NCBI GenBank assembly: GCA_963204785.1
Contig: CAUJHG010000064.1
Coordinates: 80,023 to 144,022, forward strand
From: Pseudomonadota bacterium
Lineage (GTDB): Bacteria; Pseudomonadota; Gammaproteobacteria; Burkholderiales; Burkholderiaceae_E
Reading direction: 5' to 3'
DNA: 64,000 bases
Position numbers and translations under genes: made by a program. Positions 49,297-59,845 of this stretch are shown one piece after another; position 1 is the stretch's first letter, and every line of letters begins with the position of its first letter. Under the pieces are notes generated by a model. It was not told the origin of the DNA. It worked only from the letters and a program-made list of their open reading frames with translations, and did not search any database.

Positions 49297-50715
49297 TCAG
49301 TGACGCGCCGCCGCCGGCGGTCGGGCCGCAGGCGCATCCTTGTCGACCGGCTGGGGCACCAGCGTGGCGACGGTCATCCCGTCCTCGGCGAAATAGCGCC
49401 GGGCGACCTCGCGCACCTGCTCGGCAGTCACCGCGCGGATGCGCTCGAGCACGCGGTCGGTGTCGCGGTGCGAGAAACCGACGATCTCCAGGTCCGCCGC
49501 CTCCATCGCCTGACCGAAGACGGAGTCGCGCTCGTAGACCCGGCTGGCGACGTACTGGGTCTTCACGCGACGCAGTTCCTCGTCGCTGACGCCCTCGTCG
49601 GCGATGCGCCGCACCTGCGCGAGCAGCGCGCGCTCGAGTTCCTGCGGGTCGCGCCCGGCCGTGGGCGTGCCCGAGAGCAGGAAGAGCACCGGGCCGCGCG
49701 AGAACATTCCGTAGCTCGCACCGGCGCTGTTGGCCACCCGCGAATCGCGCACCACCGAGCGCGTCAGCCGACCGTTCTCGTCGAGGTCGAGCACCGCGGA
49801 GAGCACCTCGAGCGCATAGGGATCGGTGTCGCCTTCGAGATCGCGCAGCGCCGGCACCCGGAAGCCGATCAGCAGATAGGGATTCTCGGCCGGCGCCTTC
49901 ACCCACACCCGCCGCACCCCGCGCTGCTGCGGTTCGTCCTGCGGCTTGCGCAAGGGCAGCGACCGCGCCGCGATGCGTCCGTAGGTCCGCTCGGCGATCG
50001 CCTGCACCTCGTCGGGCGAGACGTCGCCGGCGACCACCAGCAGCGCGTTGTTCGGCGCATACCAGCGGTGGTACCAGTCGCGTGCGTCGTCCACGGTCAT
50101 CGCCAGCAGGTCGCTCATCCAGCCCACCACCGGCGTGCGCACCGGCGAGGCGACGAAGGCGCTCGCCATAAGCTGCTCGTGGACCAGCGAGGTGGCGCGG
50201 TCGTCGGTGCGCCAGCGCCGCTCCTCCATCACCACCCTGACCTCGCGCCCGAACTCGTCGGCGTCCAGGACAAGGTTCGCCATCCGGTCGGCCTCGAGCT
50301 CCATGAGATCCGCAAGGCGGGAACGATGTGCCTGCTGGAAGTAGCCGGTGTAGTCGCGCGAGGTGAAGGCGTTCTCGCGCCCGCCCATCGCCGCGACGCG
50401 CCGCGAGAACTCGCCGGGCGCCAGCGTGCGCGTGCCCTTGAACATCATGTGCTCGAGCACGTGCGCCACGCCGGTGCGGCCGTTGACCTCGTCGATCGAA
50501 CCGGCCCGGTACCAGACCATGTGCGCGACCGTCGGCGCGCGGTGATCCTCGATCACCAGCAGCTTCATGCCGTTGGCGAGCGTGCGCTCGGTGGACTGGG
50601 CCCGTGTCGGCCCGGCCAGCATCATGAGCACGGCGAGGAGCGCCGCCTGCAGGGCCTGCAGCCACCGTCGGTTCGAGGATCGCGGGGTCGACGTCGGGTG
50701 CGGCCTGGCAGCCAT
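49297..50715 (-). CDS. M16 family zinc metallopeptidase
   Basis: 472 aa from the chosen start. Signal peptide ALQAALLAVLMMLAGPTRA. The zinc site is VAHVLEHMMFKGT (H-x-x-E-H) with the distal Glu in LVLDADEFGREVRVVMEERR. It is probably a periplasmic peptidase that pairs with the inactive M16 protein downstream, 36 nt away. A longer frame reaching 50937 exists, but the extra 74 residues look non-coding and would leave the signal peptide buried. Divergent from ftsY. Confidence 0.88.
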   Translation of the reverse strand: MAARPHPTSTPRSSNRRWLQALQAALLAVLMMLAGPTRAQSTERTLANGMKLLVIEDHRAPTVAHMVWYRAGSIDEVNGRTGVAHVLEHMMFKGTRTLAPGEFSRRVAAMGGRENAFTSRDYTGYFQQAHRSRLADLMELEADRMANLVLDADEFGREVRVVMEERRWRTDDRATSLVHEQLMASAFVASPVRTPVVGWMSDLLAMTVDDARDWYHRWYAPNNALLVVAGDVSPDEVQAIAERTYGRIAARSLPLRKPQDEPQQRGVRRVWVKAPAENPYLLIGFRVPALRDLEGDTDPYALEVLSAVLDLDENGRLTRSVVRDSRVANSAGASYGMFSRGPVLFLLSGTPTAGRDPQELERALLAQVRRIADEGVSDEELRRVKTQYVASRVYERDSVFGQAMEAADLEIVGFSHRDTDRVLERIRAVTAEQVREVARRYFAEDGMTVATLVPQPVDKDAPAARPPAAARH

Positions 50716-51008
50716 CCGCAGCAGCGACTGCAGCCCTGGCGAAGCGGCTCCAGGGAAGGGGCGCCGCACCGCTGCGCGACGAGAGCGGGAACTGGCCTGG
50801 CGTCGGCAGACCGGCAGGCGCGGCGCCACCAGCGTGGCGGCATCGGAGCTTGGGAATCGGGGCATCTGGGGGGTGCGGAAATCGGTGCGGCTAGAATTGT
50901 CCCCGAAATGCCCTCCGGCAGCGGGCGACGCCTTCATGGTCGATTCCTGCCTGCCGATCCTGACGCCCTCCGATTGCCGGCGCCCCCAGGCGAACCGGTC
51001 CTGCAGAC

Positions 51009-52283
51009 ATGTTCGGCTTCCTCAGACGCAAGAAACCCGCGGAACCCACGGTCGAGTCCGGGGCCCCCGAAACGCCGAGTCAGGCCGGCGCGTCAGTCGC
51101 GCCCTCGGAAAGGCCGATCCCCTCGTTCCTGAGGGCGCAGCCGGAGCCGGCGCCAGCAGCGCCTGCGCCGGTCGCGCCGCCTCCCGTTGCACCGACGCCT
51201 CCCGTTGCACCGACCCCTCCCGCTGCGCCACCTCCCCCTGCGCCACCTCCCCCTGCGCCGCCTCCCCCTGCGCCGCCTCCCGCTGCGCCGCCTCCCCCCG
51301 CTGCGCCGGCTCCCGCTGCGCCGCCGCCTCCCGCCCGCGCGCCGGAGTACGAGCCGGTGGTGCACAACCCCGTCGAGCGCCAGTCGTGGATGAAGCGGCT
51401 GCGCACGGGACTGGGCAAGACGCGCTCGAACCTCGCCGGGCTGTTCGTCGGCGCGAAGATCGACGACGCGCTCTTCGAGGAGCTCGAGACCGCGCTGCTG
51501 GTCAGCGACGCCGGGGTGGCCACCACCGGGTGGCTGCTCGAATCGCTGCGCACGCGGGTCAGGCAGCGCAAGCTCACCGAGGCCGCGCAGGTGCGCGAGG
51601 CCCTGCGCGAGCTGCTCGTGGAACTGCTGATGCCGCTCGAGCAGCCGGTGGACATCGACCGGGCAACGCCGCTGGTGCTCATGATCGCCGGCGTCAACGG
51701 CGCCGGGAAGACCACTTCGATCGGCAAGCTCGCCCACCACCTGCAGCGCGAGGGCAAGTCGATCCTGCTCGCCGCCGGCGACACCTTCCGCGCCGCGGCA
51801 CGCGAACAGCTCGCCGAGTGGGGCGCGCGCAACGACGTGCAGGTGATCGCCCAGGCTGGAGGCGACCCGGCGGCAGTGGCCTTCGATGCGGTGAGCGCCG
51901 GAAGGGCGCGGCAAGTGGGGGTCGTGATGGTGGACACGGCAGGGCGCCTGCCCACCCAGACCCACCTGATGGACGAACTGCGCAAGATCCACCGTGTCAT
52001 CGGCAAGGCGATGCCGCAGGCGCCGCACGAATCGCTGCTGGTGCTCGACGGCAACACCGGACAGAACATGCTCGCCCAGGTCAAGGCCTTCGACGAGGCG
52101 GTCGAGCTCACCGGGCTGATCGTCACCAAGCTCGACGGCACCGCCAAGGGCGGGGCGCTGGCCGCACTGGCCTACACCCGCCGCGACCGACCGATCCCGG
52201 TCTACTTCATTGGCGTGGGCGAAGGCCTGGAAGACCTCCAGGCCTTCAGCGCGGAGGAGTTCGCGTCGGCATTGATTGACTGA
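51009..52283 (+). CDS. ftsY: signal recognition particle receptor FtsY
   Basis: SRP receptor GTPase that delivers ribosome-nascent-chain complexes to the translocon. 424 aa. The acidic N-terminal A domain usual in FtsY is replaced by a long Pro/Ala linker (about 47-113). The NG domain has GVNGAGKTTSIGKL (G1, about 228-241), AAGDTFRAAAREQL, VDTAGRLPTQTHLMDEL (G3) and VTKLDGTAKGGA (G4). The start follows the family pattern MFGFLRRKK. A TAGAAT -10-like element lies at 50892-50897. Divergent from the M16 genes, as is common. Confidence 0.95.
   Translation: MFGFLRRKKPAEPTVESGAPETPSQAGASVAPSERPIPSFLRAQPEPAPAAPAPVAPPPVAPTPPVAPTPPAAPPPPAPPPPAPPPPAPPPAAPPPPAAPAPAAPPPPARAPEYEPVVHNPVERQSWMKRLRTGLGKTRSNLAGLFVGAKIDDALFEELETALLVSDAGVATTGWLLESLRTRVRQRKLTEAAQVREALRELLVELLMPLEQPVDIDRATPLVLMIAGVNGAGKTTSIGKLAHHLQREGKSILLAAGDTFRAAAREQLAEWGARNDVQVIAQAGGDPAAVAFDAVSAGRARQVGVVMVDTAGRLPTQTHLMDELRKIHRVIGKAMPQAPHESLLVLDGNTGQNMLAQVKAFDEAVELTGLIVTKLDGTAKGGALAALAYTRRDRPIPVYFIGVGEGLEDLQAFSAEEFASALID
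51180..51336 (+). repeat. in-frame GC-rich minisatellite in ftsY
   Basis: Tandem 15- and 18-nt units of the form CCTCCC(C/G)CTGCGCC(A/G) and CCTCCCGTTGCACCGAC encode (P/A)-rich PPPAP and PPVAPT repeats of the FtsY linker. All units are multiples of three, so copy-number changes keep the frame. Confidence 0.75.
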
Positions 52284-52387
52284 AATGCACGAATCGCCCG
52301 GAAAATCCGGTCGATTCAGCGATTTGCGCAGCAAGATCCTTTCGGGCGCCGATCGAGGGATTCAATCACACCGATCGTCGGGATGTA

Positions 52388-52414
52388 TTAGCACTCTCCC
52401 CTCATGAGTGCTAT
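52388..52414 (+). promoter_or_regulatory. CIRCE element (HrcA operator) upstream of rpoH
   Basis: TTAGCACTC-N9-GAGTGCTAT, matching the CIRCE consensus TTAGCACTC-N9-GAGTGCTAA at 17 of 18 positions. It lies 51 bp before the rpoH start and overlaps a likely promoter, so HrcA should repress rpoH. CIRCE is normally seen before groESL and dnaK-type operons. Confidence 0.88.
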
Positions 52415-52465
52415 TCTTGGCCTCGAAGTCCGCATGTTGCGGTGCATCTGAGAGGGCCTGAACAT

Positions 52466-53362
<897 letters not shown>

Positions 53363-53450
53363 GGAATGCATGCCCCGCCCGGTGCGTGACGAGCGCACCG
53401 CACGGGAACTGCAGCCGGCCGATGCCGGTGTTTTTCCTCCCTCCTCCTTG

Positions 53451-53483
53451 GCCGCCACCGGGCTCACCGCTGGCGGCTTTTTT
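53451..53483 (+). terminator. intrinsic terminator after rpoH
   Basis: Stem GCCGCCA / TGGCGGC around a 13-nt loop, followed by six Ts. A weaker upstream hairpin CCGGC / GCCGG with a T-rich tail occurs near 53415-53435. Confidence 0.85.
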
Positions 53484-53627
53484 CTGCCCCCTCTCTGCGC
53501 CGTGAGCGCGCCAGAGGGCCCGCGAGGCTCTGCTTGCGCCTGCCGAAATGGAAGTTCGGGCGTGGACAGCGGCCACGCCGCCTCCCAAGATTCCGGCATG
53601 AGCCACGAGATGCCGAAGGAGAGATCG

Positions 53628-55076
53628 ATGCTGCCCTTGCACTACCAGTCCGCCACCCAGCTTGCCCGTGCGATCCGCGAAGGACGCGTCGGCGCGCGCG
53701 AACTGCTCGAACTCTTCCTCGAACGGGTCGACCGCGTGAACCCGGCGATCAATGCGGTGATCCAGCAGGATCGCGAGGGAGCCCGGGCACGTGCCGACGC
53801 GGCCGACGCCGCGCGCCGGCGCGGTGAGCCGATGGGGCCGCTGCACGGCGTGCCGATGACGATCAAGGAGAGCTACGACTTCACCGGAATGCCCAGCACC
53901 TGGGGCATTCCCGAAATGCGCGGCAATATCGCCACCAGCGATGCGCTCGCGGTGCAGCGCCTCGCTGCAGCGGGCGCGAACGTCTTCGGCAAGACCAACG
54001 TCCCGATCCGGCTGGCGGATTTCCAGAGCTACAACGAGATCTATGGCACCACCGGCAACCCCTGGGATCCGCAGCGCATCGCGGGCGGATCGTCCGGCGG
54101 TTCGGCCGCAGCGCTCGCAGCCGGACTGACCGGGCTGGAGATGGGCAGCGACATCGGCGGGTCGATCCGCAACCCCGCGCACTTCTGCGGTGTCTTCGGC
54201 CACAAGCCGACCTGGGGGCTGGTGCCCCCGCGCGGCCACGCGCTGGGCGGCGTGCTCACCCCGAGCGACATCTCGGTGATCGGCCCGCTGGGCCGGTCCG
54301 CCGAGGACCTCGAGTGCGCACTGCGCGCAGTCGCCGGCCCCGACCTGCTGGAGTCCGGCGGAATGAAGGTCGAGCTTGCGCCGCTGGACGAGGCAGTGTC
54401 GCAGCTGCGCGTTGCCGTGTGGAAGACAGATCCGCTCTGTCCGTCGTCACGCGACGTGGTCGCACGCGTCGAGGCAGTGGCCGCGGCGCTCGCGGCCCAG
54501 GGCGCGCAGGTCGACGAAGCCGCGCGCCCGGAGTTCAGCGCGGAGCACAGTCACGAGACCTTCAGCGCGCTGCTGTCGGCGGCGATGGCGGCCCGGCTCC
54601 CGGACGCGGATTTCGCTGCCGCAGTGGCACGCGCCGAAGCCGCCGCCCCCGACGACCTCAGCTCCGGGGCGATGCAGGCACGCTGGCAGACGCTGCGCGT
54701 GCGCGACTGGACCCGCATCAACGAAGCCCGCACGAAGATCCGCTGGGCCTGGCAGCGCTTCTTCCAGCGCTTCGACGTGCTGGTCACGCCGATCATGCCG
54801 ACCTCCGCTTTCCCGCATGACCACCGCCCTTTCGGACAGCGCGAAGTGATCGTGGACGGCAGGGCCCATCCGTATTTCATGCAGACCTTCTGGGCAGGGC
54901 TGGCTGGCGTCGCGCACCTTCCGGCGACCGTGGTCCCGGCGGGCCGCTGCGCCGAGGGGCTGCCCATCGGCGTCCAGCTGATCGGACCGGCCTACGGCGA
55001 CCTGCGCACGATCCAGCTCGCGCAGCGGCTCGAGGCGATGGGTTTCGCCTTCGTGCCGCCGCCGACCATCGACTGA
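53628..55076 (+). CDS. amidase (amidase signature family)
   Basis: 482 aa. Hydrolyses amide bonds using a Ser-cisSer-Lys triad. Catalytic Lys in PMTIKESYD (about K80), the cis-Ser in IAGGSSGGSAAALA (about 155), the nucleophilic Ser in MGSDIGGSIR (about S179). The start ATG at 53628 has AAGGAG 6 nt upstream; ATGs at 53598 and earlier have no such site. The family covers many substrates, so specificity is open. It lies alone between rpoH and a convergent VOC gene. Confidence 0.9.
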   Translation: MLPLHYQSATQLARAIREGRVGARELLELFLERVDRVNPAINAVIQQDREGARARADAADAARRRGEPMGPLHGVPMTIKESYDFTGMPSTWGIPEMRGNIATSDALAVQRLAAAGANVFGKTNVPIRLADFQSYNEIYGTTGNPWDPQRIAGGSSGGSAAALAAGLTGLEMGSDIGGSIRNPAHFCGVFGHKPTWGLVPPRGHALGGVLTPSDISVIGPLGRSAEDLECALRAVAGPDLLESGGMKVELAPLDEAVSQLRVAVWKTDPLCPSSRDVVARVEAVAAALAAQGAQVDEAARPEFSAEHSHETFSALLSAAMAARLPDADFAAAVARAEAAAPDDLSSGAMQARWQTLRVRDWTRINEARTKIRWAWQRFFQRFDVLVTPIMPTSAFPHDHRPFGQREVIVDGRAHPYFMQTFWAGLAGVAHLPATVVPAGRCAEGLPIGVQLIGPAYGDLRTIQLAQRLEAMGFAFVPPPTID

Positions 55077-55092
55077 GCCCGGTCGGGCGCGA

Positions 55093-55458
55093 TCACTTCG
55101 TGCAGAATACCACGAGCTTGTTGCCGTCCAGGTCCCGGAAGTAGCCGGCGTAGAAGCGCTCGCTGCGCGCACCGACCGACCCCTCGTCCTTGCCTCCGAG
55201 GGACAGCGCGAGCGCGTGGACCTGGTCGACCTTCTCGCGGCTTTCCGCGGCCAGCGCGATCATCGTTCCGTTGCCGACTGACGCCGCCTGCCCGTCGAAG
55301 GGCTTCATCACCATCAGCGACGGGCCGCGACCCGCGCTCCACCCGATGCCGCGATCATTGGCGAAGGCGCGCTTGCCGCCCAGCGCCTCCGCGATCTTGT
55401 CGTAGAAGTCCGCCGCGCGGGCGAGGTCGTTGGTGCCGAGGGTGGCGTAGCCGATCAT
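55093..55458 (-). CDS. VOC (glyoxalase/bleomycin resistance) family protein
   Basis: 121-aa single VOC domain: MIGYATLGTNDLARAADFYDK at the N terminus, GPSLMVMKPFDG, and the C-terminal FYAGYFRDLDGNKLVVFCT. Such proteins are small metal-dependent lyases, dioxygenases or binding proteins; the C-terminal Glu ligand is not obvious here (DGNKLV). The start ATG at 55458 is preceded by GGAGAGACC. Function not known. Confidence 0.85.
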   Translation of the reverse strand: MIGYATLGTNDLARAADFYDKIAEALGGKRAFANDRGIGWSAGRGPSLMVMKPFDGQAASVGNGTMIALAAESREKVDQVHALALSLGGKDEGSVGARSERFYAGYFRDLDGNKLVVFCTK

Positions 55459-55623
55459 GCTGGTCTCTCCATGGGTTCCGGGACGGGATGCGCCCACATC
55501 GGAGCGCATCTTCGAGTGTAGACGCGCCGCACGCAGGCCTGGGGTTGCCGCTGACGCGCGCAGGGGAAACCGCGGTCCGAGTTCTGCATCGGAGTGCGCG
55601 CGCTGCTGCGGCACAATCACGCG

Positions 55624-56505
55624 GTGCCCCACGCCTCCTCCTCCCGCCTGCTCCCGGCCGGCGCGCTGCTGGTCAACGCCTTCGTCTGGGGCGTCTCATG
55701 GCTTCCCTTTCGTGCGCTGACCGCCGGCGGGCTGCACAGCCTGTGGTCCACGGCCTGGATCTACCTGCTGTGCGCGCTGGCGATCCTCGTGCGTGCGCCG
55801 GGGGCGCCGGCGCAACTGCTGCGCAGCCCATGGCTGCTGCTGCTCGCGCTGGCATCGGGAGTCACCAACGCCTGCTTCAACTGGGGAGTCACGATCGGCG
55901 AGGTGGTGCGGGTGGTCCTGCTCTTCTACCTGATGCCGGTGTGGGCAGTGCTGATCGCGCGCGCGCTGCTTGGCGAGCGCATCACTGCAGCCGCGCTCGC
56001 GCGGGTCGCGCTTGCGATCGCCGGCGCCGCAGTGGTGCTGTGGCAGCCAGGGGCGGGCCTGCCCCTGCCGTCGTCGCTTGGCGACTGGCTCGGGCTGGCC
56101 GGCGGCGCCGCGTTCGCGCTGACCAACGTGCTGCTGCGCCGCCAGGCCGGCGACCCTGCAGCGGCACGCGCGCTGGCGATGTTCGCCGGCGGGATCGCAG
56201 TGCCCGCGCTGCTGGCATCGCTGCTCGCCGTGGTGCCCGCCCCCGCGATCGACGCTCGAGTCGCGCTGCTGGCCACCGGCACCGCCGTGCTCTTCCTCGG
56301 CGCCAACCTGGCGCTGCAGTACGGCGCGGCCCGGCTGCCCACCGCAGTGACTGCAGTGGTGATGCTCAGTGAAGTGGTGTTCGCCGCCGGGACCGCAGCA
56401 GTCTTCGGCGACGAGGCGCTCACTGCGCGCACCCTGGCCGGCGGCGCGCTGATCGTCGCCGCGAGCCTGCTGGCCGCGCTGGAACCGGCGCGCGAGGTCA
56501 ACTGA
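55624..56505 (+). CDS. DMT/EamA family transporter
   Basis: 293-aa membrane protein with ten hydrophobic segments in two EamA repeats: LLPAGALLVNAFVWGVSWLP at the N terminus, then GVTNACFNWGVTIGEVVRVVLLFYLMPVW and a second half AGGAAFALTNVLLRRQ...VVMLSEVVFAAGTA. The GTG at 55624 sits just after CACAAT, which suggests a near-leaderless start; GTG at 55594 is an alternative that adds 10 residues. Substrate unknown. Confidence 0.82.
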   Translation: MPHASSSRLLPAGALLVNAFVWGVSWLPFRALTAGGLHSLWSTAWIYLLCALAILVRAPGAPAQLLRSPWLLLLALASGVTNACFNWGVTIGEVVRVVLLFYLMPVWAVLIARALLGERITAAALARVALAIAGAAVVLWQPGAGLPLPSSLGDWLGLAGGAAFALTNVLLRRQAGDPAAARALAMFAGGIAVPALLASLLAVVPAPAIDARVALLATGTAVLFLGANLALQYGAARLPTAVTAVVMLSEVVFAAGTAAVFGDEALTARTLAGGALIVAASLLAALEPAREVN

Positions 56506-56570
56506 GCGGGCTCTCCGGCATCCAGGGATGCCTCGCGCACCGCGCGTGAGCCCCGCGTCGGGAGCCCGTC

Positions 56571-57161
56571 TCAGCCCTCGTCGATCAGCCGCCGCAGGTC
56601 CTGCGCCAGCGGCTCGGCGCCCTGGCCATGCTTGACGAACAGCCGCAGCCTTCCCCGGGTGTCGTAGACGAAGCTGCCGGCGCTGTGGTCGACCGTGTAG
56701 ATCCCCGGCGCGCTGCCCGGAACCTTCTGGAAGAAGACCCTGAACTCCTTCGCGACCCGGGCAGTGGCGTCAGGGTCGCCGAACAGGCCGACGAAGCGCG
56801 AATCGAACGCGGGCACGTAGCTCGCAAGCAGCTCCTGGGTGTCGCGCTCCGGGTCCACGGTCACGAACAGCACCTGCACCCGGTCGGACTTCTCGCCCAG
56901 CAGCTTCATCACCTCGGCCATCTCCGTGAGCGTGGTCGGGCAGACGTCCGGGCAGTGGGTGTAACCGAAGAAGACCGTCACCACCTTGCCGTGGTAATCG
57001 GCGAGGGTGCGCGGCTTGCCGGTGTGATCGGTGAGCTCGAAGCCCTTGCCGAACTCGGCGCCGGTGACGTCGGTGTTGCGGAAGGCGGGCTTGCGGGAGT
57101 CGCAGCCGGCCAGCCAGAGGGTCGCCAGCGCGGGCGCCAGCATCAGCAGCCTGCGTCTCAT
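56571..57161 (-). CDS. SCO1/SenC copper chaperone lipoprotein
   Basis: 196 aa. Signal peptide and lipobox LWLAGC (about 15-20). A thioredoxin-like fold carries the copper motif GYTHCPDVCPTT (C70 and C74) and the distal His in YTVDHSAGSFV. Delivers copper to the CuA site of cytochrome oxidase. A GTG at 57182 overlapping the ctaB stop is an alternative start, adding 7 residues. It is the last gene of the oxidase assembly cluster. Confidence 0.93.
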   Translation of the reverse strand: MRRRLLMLAPALATLWLAGCDSRKPAFRNTDVTGAEFGKGFELTDHTGKPRTLADYHGKVVTVFFGYTHCPDVCPTTLTEMAEVMKLLGEKSDRVQVLFVTVDPERDTQELLASYVPAFDSRFVGLFGDPDATARVAKEFRVFFQKVPGSAPGIYTVDHSAGSFVYDTRGRLRLFVKHGQGAEPLAQDLRRLIDEG

Positions 57162-57178
57162 CGGGGTGTCCGTGGTGC

Positions 57179-58069
57179 TCACAGGTAGTGGTCGACCAGC
57201 AGCGCAGCGAACAGCGCCGCCAGGTAGAGAATCGAATAGCCGAAGGTGCGTCGGGCGAGCGCGTCGGAGTAGTTGCGCCACAGCCCCCACGCGTAGCGCA
57301 GGAAGACCAGCCCGAGCGCAAGCGCCGCGACCAGGTAGAACCAGCCGCTCATCCCGATCAGGAAGGGCAGCAGCGTGGTGGCCACGAGCAGCAGCGTATA
57401 GAGCAGGATGTTCAGCCGCGTGAACTCGGGGCCGTGGGTCACCGGCAGCATCGGCAGCCCGGACTTGCGGTAGTCCTCGATCCGGTACAGGGCCAGCGCC
57501 CAGAAGTGCGGCGGTGTCCAGACGAAGATGATCAGGAACAGCACCAGCGCCTGCGGGCTCACCTGGTCGGCCACCGCCGCCCAGCCGAGCAGCGGAGGCA
57601 TCGCACCGGAGGCGCCGCCGATCACGATGTTCTGCGGTGTCGCCGGCTTGAGCAGCACCGTGTAGATGATCGCGTAGCCGACGAAGGTGGCCAGCGTGAG
57701 CCACATCGTGAGCGCGTTGACGAAGGCATGGAGCAGCCAGGCGCCGAGCCCGCCGAGCACGGCGGCGAAGACCATGGTGGCGCCTGGGCCGACCTCGCCC
57801 CTGGCCAGCGGGCGGGCGCGGGTGCGCGCCATCTTCGCGTCGATCCCGCGCTCGATCAGGCAGTTGAAGGTGAAGCCGGCGGCCGCGAGCAGTGCGATCC
57901 CGGTGGTGCCGAAGACCAGGATGCGCCAGGGCACCATTCCCTCGGAGGCCAGCAGCATCCCGATCAGTGCGCAGAAAGCGGCCAGCAGCACGATGCGCGG
58001 CTTGGTCAGCGCAAGGTACTGCGCGGCGACGTGGCGCCAGTCGGTCGGGTGCGTGGGCTGGGCGTGCAT
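57179..58069 (-). CDS. ctaB: protoheme IX farnesyltransferase (heme O synthase)
   Basis: Farnesylates heme B to heme O. 296 aa, UbiA superfamily with about nine membrane helices. Visible motifs: [39 protein letters not shown] (the N-x-x-x-D-x-x-x-D-type site) and [21 protein letters not shown]. The start ATG at 58069. It stands between ctaA and the sco gene, in the order expected for heme A synthesis and oxidase assembly. Confidence 0.95.
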   Translation of the reverse strand: MHAQPTHPTDWRHVAAQYLALTKPRIVLLAAFCALIGMLLASEGMVPWRILVFGTTGIALLAAAGFTFNCLIERGIDAKMARTRARPLARGEVGPGATMVFAAVLGGLGAWLLHAFVNALTMWLTLATFVGYAIIYTVLLKPATPQNIVIGGASGAMPPLLGWAAVADQVSPQALVLFLIIFVWTPPHFWALALYRIEDYRKSGLPMLPVTHGPEFTRLNILLYTLLLVATTLLPFLIGMSGWFYLVAALALGLVFLRYAWGLWRNYSDALARRTFGYSILYLAALFAALLVDHYL

Positions 58070-58184
58070 TGGACGGTGGCGCCTCGGTGCGTGCGGGCCG
58101 CGGGAGCGTCGCCCGCGGCAGGTCCCGGTGGGCGCGCGCTGGCGGAGTATTGCGCGGCAGGCGCGCGCGCGGGCTGCCTGATCC

Positions 58185-59237
58185 TCAGACCATGCGCCCA
58201 GCGCGGACCGCGCGGAAGTGTAGCACCACGAGCAGGGCCAGCAGAACGGCCGCGCCGCTGTTGTGGGCAAGCGCAAGCGGCAGCGGCGCACCCGACCAGA
58301 CGCTGGCCAGCCCCAGCAGCCACTGCAGCGCCAGCACGGCGAGCAGGACAGCGCCCAGCCGCGACTCTCCCGGTGTGCGCAGGGCACGCAGTCCGGCCCA
58401 GCCGACCGCCAGCAATGCGAGCACCGCACCGATCCGATGGCTCAGGTGGATCGCGGTGAGCGCCGGCAGCGGCAGCGGCCTGTCGGCATGCGTCGTGGCA
58501 GGTTCGCGCAGGAAGTGGAAGCCGGCGGCGAAATCCATCGCCGGCCACCAGTGCCCCTGGCAGGTGGGCAGATCCGGGCAGGCGGGCCCGGCGTGGTTGG
58601 CGCCGGTCCACCCACCCAGGAAGATCTGCGCGACCAGCACCACGATCGCCAGCCGCAGCGGCATCGCGAGCGCCGCTGCCGGCTCCGGGTCGACGTAGCG
58701 CACGCGTGGTCGCTGGCGCAGCCAGAGCCAGAGCAGCAGGACGAAGCTCAGCAGTCCGCCCAGCAGGTGCGCGGTGGCAATCGCCGGCTCCGTCAGTCGG
58801 GCCGGGGGCCAGGTTCCGGACAGCCCCTGCAGCAGCACCACGCCAGCCAGCGCAGTGGCCAGCCACGGCGGCTGCGCCAGACGCCCGCGCCAGCGCCATG
58901 CCGCCACCGCGATCGCGAGGACCAGCAGCCCGAGCAGCACCGCCAGGAAGCGATGGACAGCCAGTGCGCCCCGGCACCCGGCCCCGTCGTCGCAGCCCGC
59001 GATGCCGTCGCTCAGCCGCAGCCAGGCGCCGAGCAGCAGCAGCGCCAGCGTGAGCGCCGCCGCGAGGCCGGCGAGCCGCTGGAAGCGTTGCCGCGCGCTG
59101 GCCGTCGGCGCATCGACCGGATCGACCCCGGCCTGCGGGAGCACACCGCGGATCGGCTCATAGGGGGCGTCGTCCAGGATGCCGTCGCTGACGGACGCGG
59201 GTGCGCGCCGGCGGGCTGCCAGGCCGCGCGCGCGCAT
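58185..59237 (-). CDS. ctaA: heme A synthase (CtaA/COX15)
   Basis: Oxidises heme O to heme A. 350 aa with eight predicted membrane helices. Heme-binding histidines are seen in [33 protein letters not shown] and [11 protein letters not shown] cysteine pair occurs in the periplasmic loop [13 protein letters not shown]. The N-terminal ~60 residues are extra compared with short bacterial forms. The start ATG at 59237 overlaps the stop of the upstream SCO-like gene. Confidence 0.93.
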   Translation of the reverse strand: MRARGLAARRRAPASVSDGILDDAPYEPIRGVLPQAGVDPVDAPTASARQRFQRLAGLAAALTLALLLLGAWLRLSDGIAGCDDGAGCRGALAVHRFLAVLLGLLVLAIAVAAWRWRGRLAQPPWLATALAGVVLLQGLSGTWPPARLTEPAIATAHLLGGLLSFVLLLWLWLRQRPRVRYVDPEPAAALAMPLRLAIVVLVAQIFLGGWTGANHAGPACPDLPTCQGHWWPAMDFAAGFHFLREPATTHADRPLPLPALTAIHLSHRIGAVLALLAVGWAGLRALRTPGESRLGAVLLAVLALQWLLGLASVWSGAPLPLALAHNSGAAVLLALLVVLHFRAVRAGRMV

Positions 59238-59845
59238 CAGCCGATCCTCGAGGCCCGCAGGAGCTTGGCGAGGTCCTTCTTCATCCGGCTGGGATCGGCT
59301 CTCGCCGGGAAGCGCATCATCACATTGCCCAGCGGGTCGACCATGTAGACGTGCTCGGCCGCGGCGCCGTCGGGTGCCGGGAAGGCCGCACCGAGGCCCG
59401 CCGCGGAGGTGCGCAGCACCACCAGCCCTTCGTGCTCGGCGAGCAGCGCCGGCGGCGGCGAGGCCTCGCCGGTGAGCAGCAGCAGCCGCTCGACGCGATC
59501 GCGATCCTTGCCCGCGGTGAGCCGCACCTGCCGCATTGCCCAGAGCCGGTCGCGGCAGGGCTGCGCGCAATCGCCCGGGTCGATCGCCACCATCACCCAC
59601 TTGCCGCTGACTGCCGAGAGATCCGCCGGTGCTCCGTCGGGCGTGCTGACCTTGACCTGTCCGATCGCGGGCATGGGGTCGATCAGCTCGCCGTAGTTGG
59701 TGCGCCCCTCGGGCCGGATCACGTAGTAGGTGTAGTAGGACGCGAGCACCGGGGCCGCGCACACCGCCAGGATGGCGAGCAGCTTCCAGCGCGCGCCGCG
59801 TGCGCGCTTCGGCGCGGTTTCAGGAGTGTTCTGCACTGCGTTCAC
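59237..59845 (-). CDS. membrane-anchored SCO-like oxidase assembly protein
   Basis: 202 aa from the GTG at 59845 (a second GTG is at 59836). One N-terminal membrane segment (LLAILAVCAAPVLASYYTYYV), then a thioredoxin-like region: GKWVMVAIDPGDCAQPCRDRLW has C-x3-C like SCO proteins, and HVYMVDPLGNVMMRFPA follows. This gene type is regularly found between surf1 and ctaA in Burkholderiales. Its exact role in copper insertion or redox is not shown. It overlaps surf1 by 26 nt. Confidence 0.75.
   Translation of the reverse strand: MNAVQNTPETAPKRARGARWKLLAILAVCAAPVLASYYTYYVIRPEGRTNYGELIDPMPAIGQVKVSTPDGAPADLSAVSGKWVMVAIDPGDCAQPCRDRLWAMRQVRLTAGKDRDRVERLLLLTGEASPPPALLAEHEGLVVLRTSAAGLGAAFPAPDGAAAEHVYMVDPLGNVMMRFPARADPSRMKKDLAKLLRASRIG

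Noticed and set aside
50716..50937. longer N terminus for the catalytic M16 peptidase
   Set aside because: The extra 74 residues look like non-coding composition and would bury the signal peptide found after the ATG at 50715.
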